Positions 1 to 8,689 of a stretch of 45,177 bases of DNA are shown here, piece by piece. Position 1 is the stretch's first letter; each line of letters begins with the position of its first letter. The stretch is from Candidatus Bathyarchaeota archaeon (GTDB taxonomy: Archaea; Thermoproteota; Bathyarchaeia; Bathyarchaeales; Bathycorpusculaceae), in contig CALMWK010000037.1 of NCBI GenBank assembly GCA_937873375.1, positions 1-45,177 of the forward strand, given 5' to 3'. Both the position numbers and the translations under genes were made by a program. The notes beneath the pieces were generated by a model. That model ran no database searches, was not told where the DNA came from, and saw nothing but the letters and a program-made list of their open reading frames with translations.

Positions 1-40
1 AGGGTCAAGTGACAATTCGGGCACGGTGAGGCTTGCATGA
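1..40 (+). CDS. 3' end of an unidentified upstream gene (partial)
   Basis: Reading from base 2, an open frame gives GSSDNSGTVRLA and stops at TGA 38-40. That stop shares ATGA with the homoserine dehydrogenase start at 37, a 4-base overlap of the kind seen at several other joints in this window. The short tail suggests the last gene before hom in the same operon. Too little is present to name it. A small ACT-domain protein or a threonine-pathway enzyme would be plausible, but this is only inference from position. Confidence 0.45.
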   Translation, partial: GSSDNSGTVRLA

Positions 41-1065
41 GGATTATTTTAGTTGGCTATGGCGTAGTCGGGAAGGGTGTAACTACAATTCTTGCTCGCA
101 AAGATGCTGAAAAGGTTAAGGAGTACGGGTTTAACCCAAAAATTGTTGCTATCGCCGATATAGATGGCGCGGTTATAGACCCAAGAGGTCTGAGTCCTGA
201 AAAGCTGGAAGCTATTAAGCAAAAAGGTTTTCCAATATCAAAAGACCCCGACTTTGGGCGTCCAGGGATGCCAGCGTTAGATGTTATTGAGTCGGTTGAA
301 GCAGAAGTGGTTGTTGAAGTCACACCTGTCAACATCAAAAACGGTGAACCAGCTCTATCACATATCATTAAAGCTTTCAAAACAGGGAAACACGTTGTTA
401 CAACCAACAAGGGACCATTAGCCTTAGCCATGCCAGCACTCACAGAACTGGCAGAGTACAACAACGTTTACCTCAGATTCAGCGGCACAGTCGGCGGTGG
501 AACACCCATGCTCGAGTTCGCCAAGAAATGCCTCGCAGGGGACAAAATACTTGCCATACAGGGCATATTAAACGGCACAACTAACTACATACTAACCGAA
601 ATGTCTCAAAACCGCGTAACCTTCCAAGAAGCGCTAACAAATGCACAGAAGCTTGGTTACGCCGAGAGAGAACCGTCCATGGACATTGACGGATTCGATA
701 CTGCCTGCAAAGTGGTCATTCTGGCGAACTGGATAATGAACAAGAAAATAACCTTAAAAGACGTAGACATAAAAGGCATCCGTGACGTATCTTTGGAAGC
801 GCTTGATGAAGCCGCCAAAAGGGGCAATACAATCAAGCTCATAGGTTCAATAGACGGCGACAGACCAACCGTGAAGCCAACGGAGATACCGAAAAACAAC
901 CCCTTATGCGTCAGCGGAGTCCTAAACGCAGTAACCTTCTCTACCGAATTTGCGGGTGAACAAACCCTCGTCGGCAGAGGCGCAGGCGGCATGGAAACTG
1001 CCAGTGCAGTTTTAAGAGACCTCTTAGACATAAGACATAAGTTAGCAACCAAACTACTAACCTAA
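37..1065 (+). CDS. hom: Homoserine dehydrogenase
   Basis: This enzyme reduces L-aspartate 4-semialdehyde to L-homoserine with NAD(P)H, the branch leading to threonine and methionine. The N-terminus carries the dinucleotide-binding GYGVVG loop at residues 7-12. TTNKGPLA follows at 122-129. The family signature GILNGTTNYIL is at 176-186. The catalytic stretch has D219 and K225. At 342 residues it is the short archaeal form and lacks the C-terminal ACT domain of many bacterial enzymes, so feedback control by threonine through that domain is not expected. The start overlaps the previous stop, and aspartate kinase follows after 18 bases with an AAGGTGG ribosome-binding site in the gap. The two genes therefore form an aspartate-family operon. 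Confidence 0.95.
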   Translation: MRIILVGYGVVGKGVTTILARKDAEKVKEYGFNPKIVAIADIDGAVIDPRGLSPEKLEAIKQKGFPISKDPDFGRPGMPALDVIESVEAEVVVEVTPVNIKNGEPALSHIIKAFKTGKHVVTTNKGPLALAMPALTELAEYNNVYLRFSGTVGGGTPMLEFAKKCLAGDKILAIQGILNGTTNYILTEMSQNRVTFQEALTNAQKLGYAEREPSMDIDGFDTACKVVILANWIMNKKITLKDVDIKGIRDVSLEALDEAAKRGNTIKLIGSIDGDRPTVKPTEIPKNNPLCVSGVLNAVTFSTEFAGEQTLVGRGAGGMETASAVLRDLLDIRHKLATKLLT

Positions 1066-1083
1066 AGAAAAGGTGGAATAGAC

Positions 1084-2490
1084 ATGAAGATTGTGATGAA
1101 GTTCGGCGGAACCAGCGTTGGCACAGGCAAAAACATTCGCCACGTAGCCAATTTAGTTACACAGCATGCTAAGAACGATTGCAAAGTTGCCGTTGTGGTT
1201 TCGGCGTTGGCAGGCGTCACTAACAGCTTGCTTGAGATTGCTTGCCAAGCCAAGAAAAGCGATGCAAAACACATCGAAACCGTCACAAAAAAACTACTCC
1301 AAAAACATCTAGAAGCAATTTCAACCGCCATCACCAGCAAACAAATCCAAAAAGAAGTCAGCCAAATCACAGAAAACACAATCTCTGAACTAGAAAAAGT
1401 CCTAACAGGCATATGCTATGTCGGCGAACTCACCCCAAAATCTAAAGATTATGTCGTATCATTCGGTGAACGATTGTCTGCACCCATCGTTTGGGGAGCC
1501 ATAAAAGACCACAAAACCGAAACCCAATGTTTCACAGGCAAAGAAGCAGGCATAGTTACCGACTCAAACTTCGGCGACGCCGACCCCCTTATGAACTACA
1601 CAACACACCTCGTCCGCGAACGCCTCGGACCACTACTCGAAAAAGGCGTCATCCCAGTAGTAACAGGATTCATCGCCGCAAACCAAGACGGCATAGTAAC
1701 CACGGTTGGCCGTGGCGGCTCAGACTACACCGCAACCATCCTAGGCGTGGCACTGCAGGTTGACGAAATCTGGATATGGACTGACGTCGACGGCATAATG
1801 ACCACTGACCCCAAAATTGTTCCAGCCGCCCAAATGCTGCCCCAGCTCAGCTATCAGGAAGCGGCAGAAATGGCGATTTTCGGAGCCAAAGCCATGCACC
1901 CACGGGCATTGGGACCAGTAATTAAAGAAAACATACCAGTACGGATACGCAGCACTCTTCATCCAGATAACCAGGGAACGCTCATAACCAAAGAACCCAA
2001 CGCAAAAATCACCGAAGCCGTCAAAGCCGTAGCCCTCATCAAAGACGTCGCCATGGTTAACGTTAACGGCGCAGGCATGGTGGGTGCTCCTGGAAGTTAC
2101 GCCAAAGTCTTTGAGGTTCTGGGCAAAAACAACATCAACATCATGATGATTTCCACAGCCGTCTCCGAAGCAAACATCTCCATGGTAATCCGCAGAAACC
2201 TTGTAGGCAGAGCCCTCAGTACACTGGAGATTGCGCTGATAGGAAGAGGAACAGTCAGCGAAGTAACCACAGAAGATGACGTTGCCGTAGTAGCAGTGAT
2301 GGGAGCCAACATGAAAGGCACACTCGGAGTCGCATCAAAAATCTTCTCAACCGTCGCCAAAGCAGGAATAAACATCCGCATGATTGCACAAGGCAGCTCA
2401 GAGCTGAACATCTCGTTCGTGGTTAAAGAGAAAGACGGCACAGCAGTGGTTCGGGCTATTCACAAAGAGTTTGGACTAGACAAAATATAA
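1084..2490 (+). CDS. lysC: Aspartate kinase 1 with C-terminal ACT domains
   Basis: It phosphorylates L-aspartate to 4-phospho-aspartate, the first step toward lysine, threonine, methionine and homoserine. The N-terminal amino-acid-kinase domain begins with KFGGTSVG at residues 6-13. A GRGGSDYTA motif and a WTDVDGIMTTDP motif follow. The last 150 or so residues hold two ACT-like repeats, the usual site of allosteric control by lysine or threonine. The length of 468 residues is normal for the monofunctional class. It is cotranscribed with homoserine dehydrogenase and ends six bases from the convergent methyltransferase. A second, different aspartate kinase lies at 27122-28366, so this copy probably serves the homoserine branch. 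Which effector it senses cannot be read from sequence alone. Confidence 0.95.
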   Translation: MKIVMKFGGTSVGTGKNIRHVANLVTQHAKNDCKVAVVVSALAGVTNSLLEIACQAKKSDAKHIETVTKKLLQKHLEAISTAITSKQIQKEVSQITENTISELEKVLTGICYVGELTPKSKDYVVSFGERLSAPIVWGAIKDHKTETQCFTGKEAGIVTDSNFGDADPLMNYTTHLVRERLGPLLEKGVIPVVTGFIAANQDGIVTTVGRGGSDYTATILGVALQVDEIWIWTDVDGIMTTDPKIVPAAQMLPQLSYQEAAEMAIFGAKAMHPRALGPVIKENIPVRIRSTLHPDNQGTLITKEPNAKITEAVKAVALIKDVAMVNVNGAGMVGAPGSYAKVFEVLGKNNINIMMISTAVSEANISMVIRRNLVGRALSTLEIALIGRGTVSEVTTEDDVAVVAVMGANMKGTLGVASKIFSTVAKAGINIRMIAQGSSELNISFVVKEKDGTAVVRAIHKEFGLDKI

Positions 2491-2495
2491 AACAA

Positions 2496-3140
2496 CTACT
2501 TTCCTTTTTTGTCGTTGCTTACTTTTTGGGCTATAAACGCGTTCCACGGCGAACCAGCTTCAGTGACTACTTGAACAGTCGCAAAACCCACAGAAAGCAG
2601 AAGATCGCGGATTTCTTCCAGCGGCAAAAGACACACATGTGTTTTTTCAATCAGTTTTGCGTGTTCAACTTCGTACACGCCGTCCTTCACCATTTCGTTC
2701 ACCATAAGCAACTTGCCATTGGGCTTTAGCACCCGTTTTATTTCCCGCATGGCGTCAGGAATATTGGACCAGAAATAGTAGGTTTCAAAAGCAGTCACCA
2801 AATCAAAAAAGTTATCGGGAAAAACCATTTTTTCAACTGATCCTTCGAGTATTTCCACGCGGTTTTCGGCAATCAGTTGTTTGTTGACTTTTTTGGAGTA
2901 TTTCACCATATCAGGGGAGTAGTCGATGCCGAAAACTTTGCCTTGACTTGCCCGTTGAACCAGTCGGTTGACGGTTTTGCCGCCGCCACAACCCACATCC
3001 AAAATCACGTCGTCAGGGGCAATATCCACATGTGAAAGCCCCCATAGTGTCAGCGGTTTATGGTTGCGATTCATCAGAGCGGCGATTAATCTGCCTCGGA
3101 GACCTGTGGGGCGTTTAAATTGGTCCATTAACCCGAACAT
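2496..3140 (-). CDS. Class I SAM-dependent methyltransferase at the end of the LysW operon
   Basis: A Rossmann-fold methyltransferase of the UbiE/COQ5-like group. Motif I is VILDVGCGGG, followed by an acidic motif II region (VFGIDYS) and the post-motif sequence DLVTAFETYYFW. The substrate is unknown. The frame stays open upstream to a GTG at 3182, but I prefer the ATG at 3140 because GGAAGG lies 7 bases before it and the protein then begins MFGLMDQF, leaving 214 residues. It follows lysK by 48 bases on the same strand, so it may ride on the lysine operon without being part of the pathway. Its stop faces the aspartate kinase stop across 5 bases. Confidence 0.8.
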   Translation of the reverse strand: MFGLMDQFKRPTGLRGRLIAALMNRNHKPLTLWGLSHVDIAPDDVILDVGCGGGKTVNRLVQRASQGKVFGIDYSPDMVKYSKKVNKQLIAENRVEILEGSVEKMVFPDNFFDLVTAFETYYFWSNIPDAMREIKRVLKPNGKLLMVNEMVKDGVYEVEHAKLIEKTHVCLLPLEEIRDLLLSVGFATVQVVTEAGSPWNAFIAQKVSNDKKGK

Positions 3141-3188
3141 TGAAGGTCCTTCCAAAAGCGGGAAACATAGAAGCATATGCACATTGAG

Positions 3189-4340
3189 TTATTGAACTGG
3201 GTTTTCATGCCCGTTTCCGTTGCTGTTGCCGTTTTTCTTGTTGTTGTACAGTTCGCCGAGTTTCAGGATGGTTTCCTTGTAAACCTGAATGCTGTCAAGG
3301 TATTCGCTTATGACTATGTGCTCGTCGGTTGTATGGTCCAGATGACCATCGCCTGGGCCGTAAGTAACTATGGGCAGGTTCATGGCTTTCCCTAGGATGT
3401 TCATGTCGCCGGTACCTGTTTTCCGCAGAAGAGTGGCGGGTTTGTTGAGGACTTTTCGGACAGATGCTGACAGGGCATGCACGAGGGGGGAGCTTTTGGG
3501 TACTTCGAAAGGCTCCACGGAATCTTTCATGGTTGCTTTCACAGTTACTTTTGGGTTGGTGGCTTTGTATTGTTCAATGGCGTCTAGGGTTTGCTCGAAA
3601 ACTTGGGCGGTAGTGAATTGGGGAGGAATTCGAATGTCTAGGTGTATTTCGGTTTCGAAGGGAATCACTGAGTCTGCTCTGCCGCCGCTAATCTTTGTTA
3701 AGCAGGAGGTTATGGCGTAGTAGGGACTTTCCTGTTGTTCTATGGGAGGGTAGCTTTTCTTGATGTGTTCTGAAATCTCAAAGGCTTTGTCGAGGGCGTT
3801 CTCGTAGAGCCACGGCGTTGAAGAGTGCCCCGTTGTAGTTTTAACCACAACTTTGAGTTGGATTTGTCCTTTGTAGCCGATGGTTACGTTTTCGACGCCG
3901 CTGGGCTCACCGAATATGGCGTAGTCCGCTTCAATTCCTTCATGTATGATGTGTCTGACGCCTCGGCTGGTGGCTTCTTCTTCAACTACGCTGGCAACTA
4001 GGACTCTTCCTTTGAAGGCTGGTTCTTTGGCAACTTGCGCTGCCGCCATAACCATAGCTGCCAGTGGTCCTTTGGCGTCCACTGCGCCTCTGGCGTAGAT
4101 TTTGCCTTCTTCAACACGCAACGGAAGGTATCCTGCAACGGTATCCATGTGCCCACATAAGAAGATAGTGGGTTCGCCTTCACCGAAGGTGCCGATGACG
4201 TTTCCTATGGCGTCTACGCCCACTTGGAACCCTAGTTTTTTCATTTCTCCAGCCAGAAAGTTGGCTATGTCTTCTTCTTTGCCTGAGGGGCTGTAGATGC
4301 CCAAAAGGTTAGTTAGAAGGCGTATTGCTTGCTCTTGCAT
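3189..4340 (-). CDS. lysK: [LysW]-lysine/ornithine hydrolase (M20 peptidase family)
   Basis: It releases the finished lysine (or ornithine) from the C-terminal glutamate of the LysW carrier protein, the last step of the pathway. The fold is the M20 metallopeptidase family. The zinc ligands and catalytic acids are visible as LCGHMDTV (H64, D66), GAVDAKG (D88), a triple glutamate at 120-122, and a C-terminal GHLDHTTDEH stretch. At 383 residues it is slightly longer than the usual 350 or so because of an Asn/Gly-rich tail that looks disordered. The ATG at 4340 lies inside lysJ and is preceded by a clear GGAGG nine bases upstream, giving a 32-base overlap. Position after lysJ and the carrier gene in the operon support LysK over other M20 deacylases. 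Confidence 0.92.
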   Translation of the reverse strand: MQEQAIRLLTNLLGIYSPSGKEEDIANFLAGEMKKLGFQVGVDAIGNVIGTFGEGEPTIFLCGHMDTVAGYLPLRVEEGKIYARGAVDAKGPLAAMVMAAAQVAKEPAFKGRVLVASVVEEEATSRGVRHIIHEGIEADYAIFGEPSGVENVTIGYKGQIQLKVVVKTTTGHSSTPWLYENALDKAFEISEHIKKSYPPIEQQESPYYAITSCLTKISGGRADSVIPFETEIHLDIRIPPQFTTAQVFEQTLDAIEQYKATNPKVTVKATMKDSVEPFEVPKSSPLVHALSASVRKVLNKPATLLRKTGTGDMNILGKAMNLPIVTYGPGDGHLDHTTDEHIVISEYLDSIQVYKETILKLGELYNNKKNGNSNGNGHENPVQ

Positions 4341-5520
4341 TTTCTTCTTCCTCCAACGCTACGTCGAGAACGGCTATTGCTTTGTCAACTTGCGCTTTTG
4401 TTATGACCATGGGCGGCAGGAAACGCAGCACGTTCCGTCCAGCATCCAAGATTAGAACGCCTTTTTCTGCAGTTTTAAGTACGATGTTGAAAACGTCAAA
4501 GCGGAGTTCCACACCCAGCATCAAGCCCTTTCCGCGAACCTCTTTGATTATCGTGTGTTTGCCTTGGAGCGCTTCCAGTTGTTCCTTGAAGTACTTGCCC
4601 ATCGAGGCTGCTTTTTCAGTCAGGTTTTCTTCTATTAGTGCGTCTATGGCGGCGCATCCGGCAGCGCAAACCAGCGGGCTACCGCTAAACGTGGTGGAGT
4701 GTTCGCCAACTTTGAATGCTGCCATGATGTGTTCTTTGGCGACGGTTATGCCGATGGGTAAGCCACCTGCGAAAGGCTTGGCGAGGCACATTATGTCGGG
4801 TGTGACGCCCCAGTGTTCGCACCCAAAGAGCTTACCTGTTCGCCCGAAACTCGTCTGAACCTCATCGAAGATTAAGAGGACATTTTTCTCGTCGCAAAGT
4901 TGGCGCAAACCTTGAAGGAAGCCGTCTGGGGGCACGCGGATTCCGCCTTCTCCGCGGATGGGTTCGAGGAGGACTGCGGCGGTTTTGTCGGTTATGGCTT
5001 CTTTGACTTTCTCCAAGTTATCTGGAGGGACATGCTTGATTTCAGGAACCAGCGGCAGGAAGGGTTCGCGGTACTTCTTGTCCCACGTCGCGGATAGGGC
5101 GCCCATGGTTTTTCCGTGGTAGCCGCCCATCATGGCAATTATTTCAGGTTTGCCTGTGTATTTGCGTGCGAGTTTGATGGCGCATTCGACGGATTCGGCG
5201 CCGCTGTTGGAAAGAAAAGCCTTGTTCAAGCCTTTCGGGGTTATGCTTGTGAGTTTTTCTAGAAACTCGGTACGTTTGTTGTTGTATAGGCTGGCGTGGC
5301 ACGAAATCAACGTCTCAGCTTGCTTACAAACTGCCGCGACAACTTTGGGGTGACAGTGCCCAAGCAGAGCAACGCCGTAGCCGCCCATGCAGTCCACGTA
5401 TTCTTTGCCGTTTATGTCCCAAAGAGTTGCGCCTTTGCCTTTAGTTATCACTATCTGGCGTTTGCCGAAAACATTCGCCATCAGCTTGTTTTCTTGGTCA
5501 ATTATGTCTTTTTCATACAC
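4309..5520 (-). CDS. lysJ: [LysW]-aminoadipate/glutamate semialdehyde aminotransferase
   Basis: A class III PLP aminotransferase that converts the LysW-bound semialdehyde to LysW-lysine or LysW-ornithine, with glutamate as amino donor. Recognisable parts are SNSGAESVECAIKLAR near 104-119, IFDEVQTSFGRTG with D219, and the PLP lysine K248 in CLAKPFAGG. The length of 403 residues fits ArgD/LysJ. The start is a GTG at 5520 that overlaps the lysZ stop by eight bases, so the two are translationally coupled. It resembles acetylornithine aminotransferase, and the LysW assignment rests on the neighbouring lysW, lysX, lysY, lysZ and lysK genes. In archaea with one set the enzyme commonly serves both lysine and arginine synthesis. 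Confidence 0.93.
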   Translation of the reverse strand: MYEKDIIDQENKLMANVFGKRQIVITKGKGATLWDINGKEYVDCMGGYGVALLGHCHPKVVAAVCKQAETLISCHASLYNNKRTEFLEKLTSITPKGLNKAFLSNSGAESVECAIKLARKYTGKPEIIAMMGGYHGKTMGALSATWDKKYREPFLPLVPEIKHVPPDNLEKVKEAITDKTAAVLLEPIRGEGGIRVPPDGFLQGLRQLCDEKNVLLIFDEVQTSFGRTGKLFGCEHWGVTPDIMCLAKPFAGGLPIGITVAKEHIMAAFKVGEHSTTFSGSPLVCAAGCAAIDALIEENLTEKAASMGKYFKEQLEALQGKHTIIKEVRGKGLMLGVELRFDVFNIVLKTAEKGVLILDAGRNVLRFLPPMVITKAQVDKAIAVLDVALEEEENARASNTPSN

Positions 5521-6322
5521 GGGTAATCACAGTGCCAGTTTCATGCTTCAACGCTGAAGAAATCGGGTTTTTCCCAGCGCCTGAGGTTATTAGGACTTCA
5601 CCTACGCCTTGGTTAAGAGCTTCCAAAGCAGCATGGACTTTGGTGCTCATGCCCGCGCCGATGCTGCCGAGGACTTCTTTGACTTCTGAGGCGCCAATTT
5701 TTGGGATGCGCTCGCCTTTGAGCATCAAGCCTTCCACGTTGGTGAGCAGGATGAGGCGGTCAGCTTTGAGAGCGCCTGCGAGTATGGCTGCGGTTCGGTC
5801 ACCGTCCACGTTAAGAGGTTCATATTCTTCGCTCATGGCTATGGGCGTCACGATGGGCGTGTAACCCTTTTCCAGCATGAAGTTTATCAGGTCTGTGTTG
5901 ACTTGGTTGATTTTTCCTGTGTAGCCGCCGTCGATGACGCGTTTGCGTCCTTTCTCATCAACAACTATGAGTCGAGTTTTGCGTTCCGCTTTTAGAATCG
6001 CTCCGTCCAACCCAGACAAGCCTACAGTTGGGATGCCTTGGCTTTGCATGGCAAGGACGATTTGTTTGTTGATTTTGCCCGCCATAACCATGGAGTAGAT
6101 TTCTATGGTTTCTTTGTCGGTGTAGCGGCTTCTGAAGCCTTCAGGTGACATTATGAATTTTTGTTCTTTACCCAGTTTAGAGGCAATTTCGGTGACTTCG
6201 ACGCCGCCGCCGTGGACCAGAACAGCCTTGTTTTCTGCCAGTAACGCTTTGAGGTCGGTGACGAGGTCGCTTGACGCGCCTTCTTTGAGTATGCTTCCGC
6301 CCATTTTTACTACGAGTAACAT
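5513..6322 (-). CDS. lysZ: [LysW]-aminoadipate/glutamate kinase
   Basis: It phosphorylates the distal carboxylate of the 2-aminoadipate (or glutamate) attached to LysW. It is an amino-acid-kinase family member related to ArgB. It begins MLLVVKMGGSILKEG, has VLVHGGGVEVTEIA for substrate binding, VGLSGLDGAIL, and NVDGDRTAAILAGAL near the C-terminal ATP site. The frame is open back to 6397, but that would add 25 unrelated residues overlapping lysY, so the ATG at 6322, five bases after the lysY stop, is the natural start. This gives 269 residues, the normal family size. Confidence 0.93.
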   Translation of the reverse strand: MLLVVKMGGSILKEGASSDLVTDLKALLAENKAVLVHGGGVEVTEIASKLGKEQKFIMSPEGFRSRYTDKETIEIYSMVMAGKINKQIVLAMQSQGIPTVGLSGLDGAILKAERKTRLIVVDEKGRKRVIDGGYTGKINQVNTDLINFMLEKGYTPIVTPIAMSEEYEPLNVDGDRTAAILAGALKADRLILLTNVEGLMLKGERIPKIGASEVKEVLGSIGAGMSTKVHAALEALNQGVGEVLITSGAGKNPISSALKHETGTVITRV

Positions 6323-6327
6323 AGCTA

Positions 6328-7380
6328 TCACATCGGATGGAAACCAGTGCTTTTTAGGCCAGTTGTTTCGTCGATGCCCATCATAAGGTTGAGGCATTGG
6401 ACACCTTGACCTGAGGCGCCCTTCACCATGTTGTCAATCGCCGAGAACATCAACAGGCGGTTTGTGCGGGTGTCGATTTCAAAGCCTATGTCGCAGAAGT
6501 TTGTGCCCAAGGTAACTTTGGGGTCAGGCAGCTGGTACATGCCTTTCTGGTACTTGACGAACCGTATGAAAGGTTCACCTTCGTAAGTTGAGCGCAAAGC
6601 TTTCCAAACGTCTTTTGCTGCAATTGGCTGCGTGGGAAATGTGTAAGCTGTAGCTAAGATGCCGCGGACCATGTTGACGGCGTGTGGAGTAAATGAAACT
6701 GTAACTGGTTCACTTGACAGTGCGCTGAGTTCTTGTTCAACTTCGCCTATGTGGCGGTGCCCTGTGACTTTGTAGGGACGGACGCCTCCGAAGCGTTCAG
6801 GGTGGTGTGATGCGCTGGTCGGTTTGCTGCCTCCGCCGCTGGAACCCACTTTAAGGTCTACAACAACGCGGTTTGTCTCGACCAGCCCAGCCTTGATTAT
6901 GGGAACTAAAGCGAAAATGGCAGCGCTTGCCATGCACCCCGGGCAGGCTACGAGGCGCGCTTTCTTGATTTCTTCGCGGTGCAGTTCAGGCATACCGTAC
7001 GCTGCTTCTTTGAGCAGGTCAGGATTAGCGTGTTTCCAGCCGTACCAAGTTTCGTAGTCTGCGGGGTTTTTTAGTCGGAAATCTGCGCTCATGTCTATGA
7101 CTTTTAAGCCTGCTTCCAGAAGCGTGGGAACAAGGTTTACGCTACCGCCGTGTGGGGTAGCTGTGAAGATGAGGTCGCAGTTCTTTTGAAGTTCGGCTAT
7201 GTCTTGGGGAACAAATTTTAGTTGGGTTAATCCGCGCAGGTTCGGGTGCGAGTTGAAGACGTATTCGCCTGCGCTTTGGCGACTGGTAACCATGGTTACC
7301 TCTACTTGTGGGTGGAGAAGTATGAGCCGCAGGAGTTCTCCTCCGACGTATCCTGTTCCGCCGATTATTCCTATTCGCAT
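6328..7380 (-). CDS. lysY: [LysW]-aminoadipyl/glutamyl phosphate reductase
   Basis: An ArgC-type NADPH-dependent reductase that converts the LysW-bound acyl phosphate to the semialdehyde. It begins MRIGIIGGTGYVGGEL, a nucleotide-binding loop, and carries the catalytic cysteine in ARLVACPGCMASAAI. VKVTGHRHIGEVEQEL and FTPHAVNMVRGI are typical of ArgC/LysY. I chose the ATG at 7380, which has a GGTGA about 11 bases upstream. A GTG at 7395 would add MKKQV. It sits between lysX and lysZ with short gaps of 32 and 5 bases. Acetyl-glutamyl phosphate reductase is the alternative name, rejected because the carrier-protein genes are next to it. Confidence 0.92.
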   Translation of the reverse strand: MRIGIIGGTGYVGGELLRLILLHPQVEVTMVTSRQSAGEYVFNSHPNLRGLTQLKFVPQDIAELQKNCDLIFTATPHGGSVNLVPTLLEAGLKVIDMSADFRLKNPADYETWYGWKHANPDLLKEAAYGMPELHREEIKKARLVACPGCMASAAIFALVPIIKAGLVETNRVVVDLKVGSSGGGSKPTSASHHPERFGGVRPYKVTGHRHIGEVEQELSALSSEPVTVSFTPHAVNMVRGILATAYTFPTQPIAAKDVWKALRSTYEGEPFIRFVKYQKGMYQLPDPKVTLGTNFCDIGFEIDTRTNRLLMFSAIDNMVKGASGQGVQCLNLMMGIDETTGLKSTGFHPM

Positions 7381-7412
7381 CACTTGTTTTTTCACCTTTG
7401 ATTTGGTTATTG

Positions 7413-8585
7413 TTAGAGGATGCTTTGGGCTCCCTTCAGCAGTGGGACGGCCACGTTGATGCCTGCTATGAGGCGGGTTTGCTCCCAGAATTCGGGGCAG
7501 CTGTTAGCCTCGTGGAACACTATTTGGAGTCTATTTGTTTCGACGTTTTCTTCGATGACGCTTTTAACTTTAGCGTACGACTCGGTACTCATGTAACTCT
7601 TAAAAGCAGCTTCTAGTTTGTCGTTCCATGTTTTGAAGTCGCGCAGGCGAGTTTCGTCCTGTTTGACTTTCTTGATAGCTTCGAAGGGGGCGGCTGCTTT
7701 TTGGAGTTCAGTTTTGATTGTTTCGTCGTCTACTGGTTTGTTTTCGCCAACGTTCATCATGGCGTCTAACGCGAATACCCATGCGTCGTGTTCTTTTCCG
7801 AGGGCTTTGCCGCATTTCACGGCTAACTCGCGAATGTGCAGGGGTAGTTTGGCGTCAAAGACGAGGTTGCCGAGGAATGTGTTGGTTCGGAAGTCGTTAA
7901 ATCCTGCCCGTGCCAACGCAACTGGGTGGCAGACGGGGTCTTTTCGTTTTTCTTTGGAGACTATTATTCGGAGGTCGTAGAACCATTTTTGGATGAGCTC
8001 TTGCGCTACTACCCCTACGGGATTTATAATTGAAGAGGTTGTTTGCTGGACGTTTGTGATGAGGTCTTGGCGGTTTTTGGAGAGCACGATGCCTTTGCCG
8101 TGGGTGCCAGCGTCGGGTTTGATGACGACTTCGCTGCCGATTTCCTGTTGAAGCAGGTCAGCTATGTCGGGTTCGTTGTGGATTACTCTGCCGTCTTTGG
8201 TTGTGTCAAACGGGTCGCAGGGTACGTAAGTTGTTTTAGGAATCGGTAGCCCTAGTGCCCAGAACTGCAGGAGGGTGCGGAATTTGCTGTAGCAGGCGAA
8301 TTCTATGGATGAGGGGTTGATGACTTTTTTGCCGAAAACTTCCATGGTGTGGGCGGCGTAGACGCGGCGGTTTTTGCTTTGGGCGCGGTTCAGGACTACG
8401 GCGATGTCTTTGATTGTGTCTGTGAAGTTTTTGCCTTTGCTGGCAACGTTATAGTTTCCTTTGCCTATGGAGATTGCGATTTTGCGGAACGGAATAAAAG
8501 TCAAATCTATGCCCAGTTCTTGCGCGGTTAGTTTTATGCCGTTTTCGTCGTTTTCTGAGCGTTCATAAAGCAGTCCGATGCTCAT
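7413..8585 (-). CDS. lysX: LysX-family ATP-grasp ligase with a large insertion
   Basis: A RimK-like ATP-grasp enzyme that should attach 2-aminoadipate (or glutamate) to the C-terminal glutamate of LysW. ATP-grasp signatures are EVVIKPDAGTHGKGIVLS (152-169, with K156), AQELIQKWFYDLRIIV (194-209), the substrate-loop region ARAGFNDFRTNTFLGN, and the metal-binding residues D274 and E359 (HEANSCPEFWEQ). The GINVAV near the end corresponds to the TGVNVA block of LysX. At 390 residues it is about 100 longer than typical LysX. The extra sequence, roughly residues 277-352, is charged and helix-like and lies between the two metal-ligand strands, which are normally about a dozen residues apart. The gene is between lysW and lysY in the operon, so LysX (or a LysX/ArgX generalist) is the best call despite the insertion. 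Confidence 0.85.
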   Translation of the reverse strand: MSIGLLYERSENDENGIKLTAQELGIDLTFIPFRKIAISIGKGNYNVASKGKNFTDTIKDIAVVLNRAQSKNRRVYAAHTMEVFGKKVINPSSIEFACYSKFRTLLQFWALGLPIPKTTYVPCDPFDTTKDGRVIHNEPDIADLLQQEIGSEVVIKPDAGTHGKGIVLSKNRQDLITNVQQTTSSIINPVGVVAQELIQKWFYDLRIIVSKEKRKDPVCHPVALARAGFNDFRTNTFLGNLVFDAKLPLHIRELAVKCGKALGKEHDAWVFALDAMMNVGENKPVDDETIKTELQKAAAPFEAIKKVKQDETRLRDFKTWNDKLEAAFKSYMSTESYAKVKSVIEENVETNRLQIVFHEANSCPEFWEQTRLIAGINVAVPLLKGAQSIL

Positions 8586-8649
8586 CGTTGGAGGGCTCCT
8601 TTGTAAAATTTTTAAATAAAGAATAAGTGGGAGATGAGTTTAGGTGAAG

Positions 8650-8685
8650 TATCCATCATTGAGGTTTTGTTGGTTTTGGTGGATA
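8650..8685 (-). promoter_or_regulatory. Stem-loop between lysW and lysX
   Basis: Directly after the lysW stop the transcript reads TATCCACC, a 20-base spacer, then GATGGATA. These can form an 8-position stem with one C-A mismatch. A U-rich stretch (8605-8625 region) follows before lysX. This could be a partial terminator or a processing site that lets the carrier LysW be made in excess over the ligase. The fold is seen in the sequence, and the role is inference. Confidence 0.4.
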
Positions 8686-8689
8686 CTGT

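Noticed and set aside
1491-1763. Arginine-rich 90-codon frame within aspartate kinase
   Set aside because: It is a shadow in another frame of the aspartate kinase gene, whose motifs are intact.
5513-6397. Long version of lysZ starting at 6397
   Set aside because: The extra 25 residues overlap lysY and do not resemble the family. The ATG at 6322 gives the conserved kinase start.
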